Positions 1-6,962 are shown, counted from the stretch's first letter. The stretch: DNA of 14,277 nt from an uncultured Actinomycetes bacterium (GCA_937907435.1 CALCIA010000305.1:1-14277); one strand, 5' to 3'. Translations and numbers: made by a program. The notes: generated by a model not told the origin, from the letters alone.

Positions 1-93
1 ACAGCCTGCCAGGACCCCCATGAGGAGCCCAGGACCATCTCGGACGGCCGCAAGCGCCCCGGACCCCCGCCCGTCCCGCGCCGACCCCAATCC

Positions 94-402
94 CTACCCC
101 ACCGGCGTCGACTCCAGCACCGAATCCAGCAAGCCGGGGTAGCGCGCATCAATATCGTCGCGGCGCAAGCGGCTCATCTTGCTCGTGCCCTCCTTCCACT
201 GCTCGACCAGGCCCGCCTCGCGGAGGACTCGGAAGTGGTGGGTGCGGGTCGATTTGGTGATCGCGGGGGCGAAACTGCCGCAGGGGCGCGGCACTTCGCT
301 GGCGGCCAGTTCGGCGACGATGCGGCGGCGCTGCGGATCGCTCAGCGCGTGCAGGACGGCGGAGAGGTCGATCTCGTCGCGGTCGGGACGTTCTAAGGTC
401 AT
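94..402 (-). CDS. ArsR-family winged-helix repressor
   Basis: A 102-aa DNA-binding regulator, probably the repressor of the divergent exporter at 456. Residues 13-35 (LSAVLHALSDPQRRRIVAEL) are the first helices of an ArsR/SmtB winged helix, and residues 50-67 (KSTRTHHFRVLREAGLVE) are the recognition helix entering the wing. It has a single Cys (C41) and no CxC metal motif, so a metal sensor is unlikely; a drug or organic ligand, or none, is a better guess. The ATG at 402 has a TATCAT box 7 bases upstream (positions 415-410), suggesting a leaderless message. The 53-bp gap to the exporter start holds two direct repeats, so auto-repression together with exporter repression is plausible. Family call is firm; ligand unknown. 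Confidence 0.9.
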   Translation of the reverse strand: MTLERPDRDEIDLSAVLHALSDPQRRRIVAELAASEVPRPCGSFAPAITKSTRTHHFRVLREAGLVEQWKEGTSKMSRLRRDDIDARYPGLLDSVLESTPVG

Positions 403-409
403 GTCCTAA

Positions 410-455
410 ATGATACGACGATCATCGAACTTTGTGGTACGGTGATCGTCGAACT
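410..455. promoter_or_regulatory. Divergent promoter/operator, two 18-bp direct repeats
   Basis: The 18-mers TACGACGATCATCGAACT (414-431) and TACGGTGATCGTCGAACT (438-455) match at 15 of 18 positions and start 24 bp apart. The second ends at the base before the exporter ATG (456). The first overlaps TATCAT, the likely -10 box of the ArsR gene on the minus strand; TACGGT at 438-443 may be the -10 of the exporter. TGAT (411-414) and ATCA (421-424) also form a small inverted repeat. I infer that the ArsR protein binds here and occludes both promoters. Confidence 0.6.
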
Positions 456-1871
456 ATGAAGAGACTCCAGAAAGACGCACTTCTTCTCACCATCTGCCTC
501 GCGCAGTTCATGGTGATCCTCGACATCTCGATCGTCAATGTCGCGCTGCCGGAGATCCGTACCTCGCTCGGCTTCTCCGACACCGGACTGCAGTGGGTCG
601 TCAACGCCTACACGCTGACCTTCGCCGGCTTCCTGATGCTGGCCGGGCGCGCCACCGACCTCCTTCCCCGCCGGCAGGTCTTCCTCGTCGGCGTCGGCCT
701 CTTCGCCGCGGCCTCGCTCGGCTGCGCGGTGGCCGACGGCCAGGGCGTCCTGGTCGGCGCCCGCGCGATCCAGGGCTTCGGCGCCGCCGTCATCTCCGCC
801 GCCAGCCTCGCGATCGTCACCAGCTCCTTCGCCGAGGGCGCCGAGCGCAATCGCGCCCTCGGCCTCTGGGCGGCGATGGGCGGCATCGGCGGTGCCGCCG
901 GGGCGCTGCTCGGTGGCGCGCTCACCCAGGCCTTCGACTGGCCCGCCGTCTTCGTCATCAACGTGCCGGTCGGCCTCGCCGTGCTGCTCGCCGGCCGCCG
1001 CCTGATCCCGGTGCAGGGCGCCGTCGCCCACGAGCGCAAGCTCGACGTCCCCGGCGCGGTGCTGATCAGCGCCGGCCTCACCGCGGTCGTCTACGGCATC
1101 GTCCGCACCGACACGCTCGGCTGGGCCTCGCTCGGCGTGCTGGTGCCGCTGGCGCTCGGGATCGTCCTGCTCGGCCTCTTCGCCTTGGTCGAGGGCAAGC
1201 TCGCGGCCGACCCGCTGATCCCGCTCGGGGTCTTCAAGATGCCTGCCCTGCGCGCCGCCAACCTGATCGTCGCCCTGCTCTACGCGGCAACGTTCGCCAT
1301 GTGGTACTTCGTCTCGCTCTTCCTGCAGGAAGTGAAGGCCGAGGACGCGCTGGTCGCCGGCATCTCCTTCCTACCGCTGACGCTGTGCTTCTTCGCCGGC
1401 TCGGCCACCGCGCCGAAACTGGTGGCGCGGCTCGGGGTGCGGGCCACGCTGACGCTCGGCATGGTCGTCTCGATGATCGGCTTCCTGGTCCTCGCCACGG
1501 TGCAGGCGAGCAGCGCCTACGAGGTGGCGATCCTCCCGGGTGGAGTCCTGGTCACGCTCGGCGGCGGCTGGTCGCTGGTGCCGGCGACGATCGTCGCGGT
1601 CAAAGGCGTGCCGGCCGCGCAGAACGGGCTCGCCTCCGGGGTCGTCAACACCTCGCGCATGGTCGGTGGCACGCTCGGCCTGGCGGTGCTGACGACCCTG
1701 GCTACCTCCCGCACCAACGACCTGCTCGGCGGCGGGACGACGCAGCTCGGTGCGCTGACCGGCGGCTACCGGCTCGCCTTCCTCATCGGCGCGGGGCTCT
1801 GCCTGCTGGGTGCGGCGGCCGCGGTCACCCTGCTGCGCGGCCGTCCCGAGGCGGTCCCCCAGGCCGCCTGA
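456..1871 (+). CDS. MFS drug:H+ antiporter, DHA2 (EmrB/QacA-like) family
   Basis: A 471-aa inner-membrane exporter of the 14-TM DHA2 group, probably a proton-driven multidrug or metabolite efflux pump. Visible family marks are the TM1 motif LDISIVNVALP (residues 22-32), a motif-A-like loop GRATDLLPRRQ (64-74), the motif-C-type glycine-rich helix GGIGGAAGALLGG (142-154) and the following FVINVPVG (166-173). Hydrophobic segments continue to the C-terminus; length is normal. I start at ATG 456: an in-frame TTG at 432 would add eight unconserved residues and lie inside the operator. No Shine-Dalgarno sequence is seen. The divergent ArsR gene suggests substrate-induced expression. Substrate cannot be read from sequence. 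Confidence 0.92.
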   Translation: MKRLQKDALLLTICLAQFMVILDISIVNVALPEIRTSLGFSDTGLQWVVNAYTLTFAGFLMLAGRATDLLPRRQVFLVGVGLFAAASLGCAVADGQGVLVGARAIQGFGAAVISAASLAIVTSSFAEGAERNRALGLWAAMGGIGGAAGALLGGALTQAFDWPAVFVINVPVGLAVLLAGRRLIPVQGAVAHERKLDVPGAVLISAGLTAVVYGIVRTDTLGWASLGVLVPLALGIVLLGLFALVEGKLAADPLIPLGVFKMPALRAANLIVALLYAATFAMWYFVSLFLQEVKAEDALVAGISFLPLTLCFFAGSATAPKLVARLGVRATLTLGMVVSMIGFLVLATVQASSAYEVAILPGGVLVTLGGGWSLVPATIVAVKGVPAAQNGLASGVVNTSRMVGGTLGLAVLTTLATSRTNDLLGGGTTQLGALTGGYRLAFLIGAGLCLLGAAAAVTLLRGRPEAVPQAA

Positions 1872-1895
1872 CCCTCAGGCGCACCGGCCCCGACT

Positions 1896-1940
1896 TGAGT
1901 TCGCAGTTATCCGCGCTATTCGCGGATAACTGCGAACTCA
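1896..1940. repeat. Perfect 20-bp inverted repeat, 5-base loop
   Basis: Arms 1896-1915 and 1921-1940 are exact reverse complements around CTATT (1916-1920). It lies 24 bases after the exporter stop and 25 bases before the GTG of the next gene. There is no T-run after it on either strand, so a classical intrinsic terminator is not well supported. A U-less terminator, an operator for the downstream gene, or a dispersed palindromic repeat are all possible. Confidence 0.85.
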
Positions 1941-1951
1941 CCCGCGGGGTG

Positions 1952-1957
1952 TAGGGT
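1952..1957 (+). promoter_or_regulatory. Candidate -10 box TAGGGT
   Basis: TAGGGT ends 8 bases before the GTG at 1966, the same spacing as other candidate leaderless promoters in this window. It is a weak motif alone; support comes from the recurring geometry. Confidence 0.35.
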
Positions 1958-1965
1958 CCGCGGCC

Positions 1966-2628
1966 GTGGCACCGAACCCGCGGCCGATCCCCCGCTTCAT
2001 CGCCGACACGAGTCAGGAGGCCATCGCCGGCGGCCGCTTCGCCGCGCGCCTGCGCGAGGGCTTCGTCAGCGCGGTCGAGGCGATCGGCGACCTGCCCGCC
2101 GGGGCGGCGGTGCCGGAGGAGGTCGACTGGTTCCCGGAGCGCGCCTGGGGCGGCCGCGTCTGGATCCCCTGCTCGGCGCGGACCGAGAGCGAGGAGGGCA
2201 CGCTCGAGCTCTTCGGCCACGTCTCCTACGCGCTGCCGATCGGGGAGGGCGACCCGACCGACTTCCGCGCCACCGCCGACTTCACCGACGTCCTCGCCGA
2301 GGACAACCCGGACTGGAACATCGACCTCAACGACGACGTGATCGGCCGCTGGCGCGGTGAGAACGGTCGCGCCGGCGCGGTCACCCTGGTCTGGGGACGC
2401 CCCCTCGTCCGCGGTGCCGTCGCCGCCACCGCCGAGCTCGACAACGAGACCGTCGACCAGGAAGAGATCAATCGCGACCGCTTCACGCTGATCGCCCTCG
2501 ACGCGCTCGAGGCCTACGGCGACGACGTCTTCATGGAGGTCAAGCTCTGGAGTCGTCGCGCACTGGAGCTCGCCTCCGAGAGCCTCTACGCCGAGCCCGA
2601 GGACGAGGACACCGCGCCGGCGGGTTAG
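1966..2628 (+). CDS. Acidic hypothetical protein, unknown function
   Basis: I do not recognise this 220-aa protein. It has no signal peptide and no membrane segment. The middle (about residues 60-165) alternates short hydrophobic and polar stretches rich in Trp, Asp and Glu, suggesting a soluble mostly-beta domain (for example RVWIPCSARTESEEGTLELF and AVTLVWGRPLVRGAVAATAE). Residues 173-212 look helical, and the tail (PEDEDTAPAG) is disordered and acidic. Codon use matches its neighbours, so I believe it is real. GTG start chosen for the TAGGGT box 8 bases before it. Its TAG overlaps the TAA of the convergent vapC by 4 bp (2625-2628). A long perfect palindrome sits just upstream. Confidence 0.75.
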   Translation: MAPNPRPIPRFIADTSQEAIAGGRFAARLREGFVSAVEAIGDLPAGAAVPEEVDWFPERAWGGRVWIPCSARTESEEGTLELFGHVSYALPIGEGDPTDFRATADFTDVLAEDNPDWNIDLNDDVIGRWRGENGRAGAVTLVWGRPLVRGAVAATAELDNETVDQEEINRDRFTLIALDALEAYGDDVFMEVKLWSRRALELASESLYAEPEDEDTAPAG

Positions 2629-3023
2629 ACCGGCACGATGAGCTCGACCTCCGTGCGCAGGCCCGACGCGCGCGTGAGCTTCTTGTCGAAGGTCAGCAGC
2701 GGCGCACCCGCTGCCTCGGCGAGCGCGACGTAGAGACCGTCGTAGAAGCTGACGTTCTCACGCAACTGCCAGGCGCGCTCGACCAGGAAGCGATGCTCGA
2801 CTCGCTGGAGCCGCATCTCGAACAGGTCGTCAAGCGCGGCGTGCGCCTTGCGAGCCGTGAGCACCTTGGCCCGCACCTGTCGCCGCAGCGCGTTCCCGAC
2901 CTCGGCATCGACCAGGGCGGGAGCCCAAGCCCAGCGCTCCCGCCCGATCGCGCCCCGCGCCTCCTCCACGAACTCTCCCCCGGTCAGGTATTCGACCAGG
3001 ACCGAGGCATCGACGACGTTCAT
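2625..3023 (-). CDS. vapC: VapC-type PIN-domain ribonuclease toxin
   Basis: A 132-aa single-domain PIN endoribonuclease, the toxin of a type II toxin-antitoxin pair. The acidic metal-binding residues of the family are present: D5 in VVDASVLVEYL, E41 in DAEVGNAL, D95 in YDGLYVALAE and D113 in TFDKKLTRA. Length is typical. Its ATG (3023-3021) overlaps the TGA of the antitoxin gene by one base (TGATG), so translation is coupled, which keeps toxin output tied to antitoxin. RNA target (tRNA or rRNA in studied VapCs) cannot be inferred. The pair lies between the unknown gene and the tRNA, outside the att-bounded island. Confidence 0.93.
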   Translation of the reverse strand: MNVVDASVLVEYLTGGEFVEEARGAIGRERWAWAPALVDAEVGNALRRQVRAKVLTARKAHAALDDLFEMRLQRVEHRFLVERAWQLRENVSFYDGLYVALAEAAGAPLLTFDKKLTRASGLRTEVELIVPV

Positions 3024-3253
3024 CAGTCACCTCGCGCTTCGCGGATGTAGCGGACGGTTTCGGCCGACGTCCCTTTCGAGCGCCCGCGCGCCTTGACCCG
3101 AGCGTCGAGTTCCTCGAAGCTCAGCAACCCCGACGTCGCGCCGAGTTCGCGCTTGATCAGGTCCGAGAGGGAGATCCCCTCCGCGGCGGCCCGCGCCTTC
3201 AACATCCGGTGCATCTCGTCCGGCACGTTTCTTATCTGGATCATCTTGGACAT
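3023..3253 (-). CDS. vapB: VapB-type ribbon-helix-helix antitoxin
   Basis: A 76-aa FitA/VapB-like antitoxin. Residues 1-38 (beginning MSKMIQIRNVPDEMHRMLK) form the ribbon-helix-helix DNA-binding part: the beta strand MIQIRNVP followed by two helices ending SLSDLIKREL. The C-terminal half, with SFEELDARVKARGR at 45-58, should wrap around the PIN toxin. The frame stays open up to a GTG at 3349, but those 32 extra residues have no family character, while the ATG at 3253 has TAATGT exactly 7 bases upstream and begins at the usual place for the family. It is expected to repress its own promoter with VapC. It overlaps vapC by one base. Confidence 0.9.
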   Translation of the reverse strand: MSKMIQIRNVPDEMHRMLKARAAAEGISLSDLIKRELGATSGLLSFEELDARVKARGRSKGTSAETVRYIREARGD

Positions 3254-3260
3254 GTCGACC

Positions 3261-3266
3261 ACATTA
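3261..3266 (-). promoter_or_regulatory. Candidate -10 box TAATGT of vapBC
   Basis: On the minus strand TAATGT is followed by 7 bases and the VapB ATG, implying a leaderless vapBC message. No separate operator palindrome was recognised. Confidence 0.45.
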
Positions 3267-3400
3267 AACCGAGTGGCGGACACGTCTCTCAGGTGGTTCG
3301 CTCTCATGCACTCCACCTTGCCTCCAAAACACGCACTTGTGGCGCGCACAAAGCAACTTCTTAGTCACAGATCGGCGCCATAAGCCACAATTCCGCCCGA

Positions 3401-3474
3401 GCCCCGATAGCTCAGCTGGATAGAGCGATCCCCTCCTAAGGGATAGGCCGCTGGTTCGAATCCAGCTCGGGGCA
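3401..3474 (+). tRNA. tRNA-Arg (anticodon CCU)
   Basis: A complete 74-base cloverleaf. Acceptor arm GCCCCGA (3401-3407) pairs with TCGGGGC (3467-3473) and A3474 is the discriminator. D stem GCTC/GAGC (3410-3413/3423-3426). Anticodon stem ATCCC/GGGAT (3428-3432/3440-3444) with loop CTCCTAA; the anticodon CCT at 3435-3437 reads AGG. T arm GCTGG-TTCGAAT-CCAGC (3450-3466). The 3' CCA is not encoded. The anticodon stem through the 3' end is repeated at 7711-7753, marking the gene as an integration site; the copy left here is intact, so decoding is preserved. Confidence 0.97.
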
Positions 3475-3476
3475 CT
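3446..3476 (+). repeat. attL: 31-bp attachment core in tRNA-Arg 3' end
   Basis: These 31 bases, from the variable loop through T arm, 3' acceptor strand, discriminator and two bases beyond, recur exactly at 7723-7753 in the same orientation. Weaker similarity extends the match left to 3433 (one gap, one mismatch), covering the anticodon. This is the usual attachment-site layout of tRNA-targeting tyrosine integrases. Confidence 0.9.
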
Positions 3477-3483
3477 GTCGGAC

Positions 3484-3609
3484 CGGCCTGCAGAGCCAAA
3501 TTCCTGAGTTCGTCTGACTCCGCTTCCGGGGCCGGATCTGGACCAACCCGTCTCAAGCCTGGACCACCCCTCCATCGGGACCGCGGTGATTCGGCCTGCA
3601 GAGTCAAAT
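3484..3609 (+). repeat. Short direct repeats inside left island end
   Basis: CGGCCTGCAGAGCCAAAT (3484-3501) recurs as CGGCCTGCAGAGTCAAAT (3592-3609), 17 of 18 identical and 108 bp apart. Between them CTGGACCAACCC (3538-3549) and CTGGACCACCCC (3559-3570) form a second pair 21 bp apart. No gene is supported in 3477-3650. Short repeats beside an att core can be integrase arm-binding sites, but that is only a suggestion here. Confidence 0.6.
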
Positions 3610-3626
3610 CATGATCGCAGGCCATT

Positions 3627-3658
3627 CCCCTCCCGAAGGGATAGGCCGGTCGTTCGAA
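3627..3658 (+). repeat. Decayed third copy of tRNA-Arg anticodon/T arm
   Basis: These 32 bases align with tRNA positions 3430-3460: CCCCTCC, then AAGGGATAGGCCG, then GTTCGAA are shared, with three substitutions and one inserted base. It lacks the acceptor 3' strand and its T stem no longer pairs, so it is not a working tRNA. It is best read as an old att site or a captured tRNA fragment. Confidence 0.75.
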
Positions 3659-3739
3659 GCGATGTCGTTCACGGTGAGGAGAAGGGCTCGGGCGAGGCGC
3701 GGGTACCCTCGGGCGTCTCGCGCCAGCGCTCGTGCAGGC

Positions 3740-3986
3740 TCACCTGGAGGAGGGTGGAGCGAGGCGGGGGAGTCTTCGCGGATGTGGAGGGCTCGGGCCA
3801 AGGCCGGACGGCCGCATCTCGCTCGTCAGCTCACCGCGGCCGGCGGGGAGATGGCCGACGAGGCGATCGACCCCCCCGCAGGAGGCGGTCCAGGAGCACA
3901 TCTTCGATCCGCTCGACGATCGCGACATCGCAGCGATCCGGCGGATCTGGACGAAGCTCGGCGCGGCGCAGCGGCCGCGCCCCTAG
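3740..3986 (+). pseudogene. MarR-family regulator, frameshifted C-terminal remnant
   Basis: Read across frame changes, this strand gives a MarR-like tail: PDGRISLV (wing), then LTAAGGEMADEAIDP (the usual LTxxGxxLxDEAI helix start), then QEAVQEHIFDPLDDRDIAAI and RRIWTKLG, closing at TAG 3984-3986. Each piece is in a different frame from the next, so at least two frameshifts separate them. No recognition-helix region is convincing upstream, so the N-terminal half is lost or unrecognisable; the 5' limit is approximate. The final codons are convergent with the HD/HSP90-like gene and share the 4 bp CTAG. It may once have regulated an island promoter. Family call rests on the C-terminal pattern only. 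Confidence 0.55.
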
Positions 3987-6955
3987 GCTGGCGACGACTC
4001 GTCGTCCCAGCCCGGCAGCTCCCGATAGCGCTCCCAGGACCGAAGAAGAGGCATCAGGTCGCCATGGTCGTCCGCGACTTGATCCTCTCGCTCGAGCCGA
4101 GCGTCGGGAGCCCGCTCCAGCATTCCCCCGATGATCTCAATCCATGCCTCGGCAAGAGGTTCGTCTCGCGCCGACGACGTACCCTCACCAGGTCTCAGAA
4201 CGGCTAGCCCGAAGGGGGGTTCCAAGCCGAGCTGGTGAATCTCGTCCGCGGCCTCGGTCAGCGACGACATCACATCAGGGTGCGAGCTTTCGATCTTGAG
4301 TTTGGTGGTCAGACCAGCCTCCGACTTGAACACCGCTCCGACCGGGTTGCATCGCAGAAGCCTCGCCAAGCTGAGCGTCGATCGAAGGGTGTGCACCTCG
4401 ATCCGCTCATGGTCGGGATCGTCCTCTTCGAGGTCTTCGCCGGCCGCTATCTGTAGATCGTCGTCTTCCACGAACTCGTCGATCTTCAACTCGACACGGA
4501 AGGGCAACTCATCCCATCCGGCGGCGTCCAAGACGATCTCGAGAAATGACTGCGAATGTAACATGACGCTCGAGTCCGGGGTCCAAAAGACGAGAAGTGC
4601 GCCATCCAGATATCTGTCGCACAGTGCAGGCATCAACGGCAGGAACCTAGTCCCGTCGGATATCGGGCTGAGACCCCATTGATATGAGAGAGGGAAGCGG
4701 TCGGTCCCCGAGGTGATGGCATGAGCCACGACGTCCCTGCCGATCGACCGCAAAAGGATGTCCTCGAAGTCCAAGGTCCGGCTGGCCAGTTCGTACCGAT
4801 TCAATGAGATGCCCAGCCGATTCAGGGTGTCGAAGGCCGCGATGCTCGGGCATCGCAGGAGTCGCGTCATCGCCGGGGCGGCCCATTCGTATGCCTCGGC
4901 CATCGAGTCATCGGCCGGCTTTCGGATGACGAAGCCGTTGTGAGCGATTCGGTTGCCGAACTCCCCAGAGGGGACGAATCCATCGAGGACGAAATCCTTT
5001 CGCGGGAGGCTCCAGAACACGGCATCCAGATCGGGAACCTCAAGAGACCTCCAAGTGAAGGGCAGCTCATCCCCCGGAAGGGGGACCTCGGCGACCCGAT
5101 CCACGGGCGTGATGGTGCCTGATGAATTGCGAAAGATGAACTTCACCTCAGGGTCGCTAATCTGGTAATGGATGGCAATTTGCTCTAGGAAGTACGTGTA
5201 GCGTTCTTCGTAGTCTCCTTCCCATCCAAATGGCAGAGGCAGGGTGTCAACGCGAAAAGGGATGGAAAGTTCGGTACCGATCGGTAGATCCGAGGTCCAG
5301 TTCATCTCCACCAGGTCGTCGTCCATCGTTACCGCGAAGGTCACTCCGCGCTGCGCACCAGCATGCCTGGTGGCCACTCGGACTTCGGTTCCCAGAAGGA
5401 AGGATGCAAGCACCCCGATACCGAAACGACCCGCCTTCATCCAACGGACAGCAGCCACCTCGGTCTGGCTTTCGTCCTCCTCGAACGATTCCCTGAAGCT
5501 ACTACCGGCGGCGAGGAAACTAGAGACGATGGTCTCGGGGGTCATCCCGACGCCCCGGTCCGCAACCGTGAGGACGCCGCGACCACCCTCCAACTGCCTG
5601 ACTTCGACGAGCACCTCGGCACCTAGGTCGCGGAGGTCGCCAGGCGGATCGGTTCCGAGCCGCTCCGACCGGCGCGCCAATTCCCGGACCGCGTCGATGG
5701 CATTCTGCAGTAGCTCGCGCCCGGCCACGGCGGGCTCCTGACCATACAGGTCACCGACGACCAGACGAAAGAGATCCTCAGCACTCCGCAGACGAGCAGT
5801 CACCGGGACGAAGGCGAGCTCGCGGTGCAGGGCCGGTTCATCGAGATTGGAGTTCACACGCTCAAGAGTCAACGTCAGAGCAGCAAGAGTTGACGCTCCA
5901 TAGGTTTCCCGCAGGACGGCCGTCGTCACGTCGACTTCTCGCTGCAGCGCTTCCAATAGCTCCCGAAGTTGCAGGTGGATACGCAACGTGTGAGCGGGCG
6001 TGATCGTGACCCGCGCCGCCCTCGGGTCTTTCGTGTCCCACGAGATGCCGCTGACGGCTTGGTGCTTCTTCCACTCGTCGATGCTCAGGGGACTCTGCGG
6101 GCGACGAAGGTGCAGGAGGAGTGGGGTCGCACGGCCTGCCTCGATCTGGAGATAGTCGGCGACTCGGAGAAGTCCCATCGCATAGTGGACGACAGCGCCA
6201 TCGGGGCGAAGATCCCCCGGGGCCTTGTGCTCCAGATAGTCGAACGCCACGCGCAGATCTTCGTTGTGTGATCGTGCCGTCGAGCCGATGTGGTCCGCCA
6301 ACGTCGGCATCAGGTCCTTGAGCGCCGGGAACTCGGTGGATGGAATATCCGGAAGACCGTAGTGGGCGATCTCATGGGCCAGTCGTGCGTGATGACGTCG
6401 GAGGAACTCGCCGACCAGTAGATAGTCGGCTTGCGTCCAGGTCTCGGGCGCCAGGTCCTTGTCGCCCCATGCAATGGATGGCGCTTCGGCAAACCCCGGG
6501 CCGAGCAGTCGCTCGAAATCGGACTCGGAAAAACGCTTCGCCTTCTTGCGGAAGTCTTGCCAGGTCTCGGGCCACGGAAGATCCGGGGGTCGACTTCGCT
6601 GCGGTTCGTCGAACCACGGCAGTGGAGTGAAGTCGGTACCGTCGGAGATCAACGCCACGAAGCTCGGCGCCCTGAGATGCATGGCGAGGTCGTGTAGGTA
6701 ACAAGCCGCGACGATCAGAGCACCATCCGGCGGTGACAGCAACTCACCCTCCAGCACGTTTCCCGGAATCAGACGAACGACTGATTCCATGACTCCTTGG
6801 ACGTGCTGACTGCCGTGATCGGTGTACGCCGGGAAAAATGGAAGCTTGTTGTCTTTGAGGATCTCCTCGCATTTCTCCGCGAAGGCAAGGGTCGGACTCT
6901 CGAGATCAGAGCCGCGAAGAAGATCGTGAAGCTCGACGGGGATGGTCGCTGCCAC
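3983..6955 (-). CDS. HD-domain + HSP90-like (GHKL) ATPase, predicted conflict effector
   Basis: A 990-aa intact protein. Residues 20-275 are a predicted metal-dependent HD phosphohydrolase: YTDHGSQHVQ (H47, H51), ACYLHDLAMH (H88-D89), RRHHARLAHEIAH (188-198) and LLRVADYL (D267). Residues 395-570 are a Bergerat-fold ATPase: N box GRELLQNAIDAV (E414, N418, D421), G1 VADRGVGMT (D466, G468, G470), G2 KAGRFGIG (G509, G512, G514). All ATP-contacting residues and the HSP90-type catalytic Glu are kept. The last ~400 residues match nothing I recognise. No signal peptide or TM helix, so cytosolic. I chose GTG 6955 because TACCAT lies 7 bases upstream and the HD core starts soon after; GTG 7021 would add 22 odd residues. 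This architecture resembles the HD-CE/HSP90-like proteins predicted to act in anti-phage conflict; I infer that role from architecture and island location only. Confidence 0.85.
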   Translation of the reverse strand: MAATIPVELHDLLRGSDLESPTLAFAEKCEEILKDNKLPFFPAYTDHGSQHVQGVMESVVRLIPGNVLEGELLSPPDGALIVAACYLHDLAMHLRAPSFVALISDGTDFTPLPWFDEPQRSRPPDLPWPETWQDFRKKAKRFSESDFERLLGPGFAEAPSIAWGDKDLAPETWTQADYLLVGEFLRRHHARLAHEIAHYGLPDIPSTEFPALKDLMPTLADHIGSTARSHNEDLRVAFDYLEHKAPGDLRPDGAVVHYAMGLLRVADYLQIEAGRATPLLLHLRRPQSPLSIDEWKKHQAVSGISWDTKDPRAARVTITPAHTLRIHLQLRELLEALQREVDVTTAVLRETYGASTLAALTLTLERVNSNLDEPALHRELAFVPVTARLRSAEDLFRLVVGDLYGQEPAVAGRELLQNAIDAVRELARRSERLGTDPPGDLRDLGAEVLVEVRQLEGGRGVLTVADRGVGMTPETIVSSFLAAGSSFRESFEEDESQTEVAAVRWMKAGRFGIGVLASFLLGTEVRVATRHAGAQRGVTFAVTMDDDLVEMNWTSDLPIGTELSIPFRVDTLPLPFGWEGDYEERYTYFLEQIAIHYQISDPEVKFIFRNSSGTITPVDRVAEVPLPGDELPFTWRSLEVPDLDAVFWSLPRKDFVLDGFVPSGEFGNRIAHNGFVIRKPADDSMAEAYEWAAPAMTRLLRCPSIAAFDTLNRLGISLNRYELASRTLDFEDILLRSIGRDVVAHAITSGTDRFPLSYQWGLSPISDGTRFLPLMPALCDRYLDGALLVFWTPDSSVMLHSQSFLEIVLDAAGWDELPFRVELKIDEFVEDDDLQIAAGEDLEEDDPDHERIEVHTLRSTLSLARLLRCNPVGAVFKSEAGLTTKLKIESSHPDVMSSLTEAADEIHQLGLEPPFGLAVLRPGEGTSSARDEPLAEAWIEIIGGMLERAPDARLEREDQVADDHGDLMPLLRSWERYRELPGWDDESSPA

Positions 6956-6962
6956 GGACGGG

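Noticed and set aside
1896..1940. Pair of DnaA boxes, because the arms contain TTATCCGCG
   Set aside because: The box match is imperfect, only one inverted pair is present, and no replication genes or AT-rich stretch are nearby.
593..1954. Second plus-strand open frame across the exporter gene
   Set aside because: Arg/Pro/Gly-rich shadow of a protein with clear MFS motifs in the other frame.
2625..3253. VapBC as island cargo
   Set aside because: It lies on the other side of the tRNA from the att-bounded segment and its base composition matches the host genes.
3254..3349. Longer VapB start at GTG 3349
   Set aside because: The extra 32 residues are unlike the family and the ATG at 3253 has a well-placed -10 box.
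3604..3801. Small minus-strand open frame in the left island end
   Set aside because: No similarity or plausible start region; it overlaps the decayed tRNA copy and the MarR remnant.
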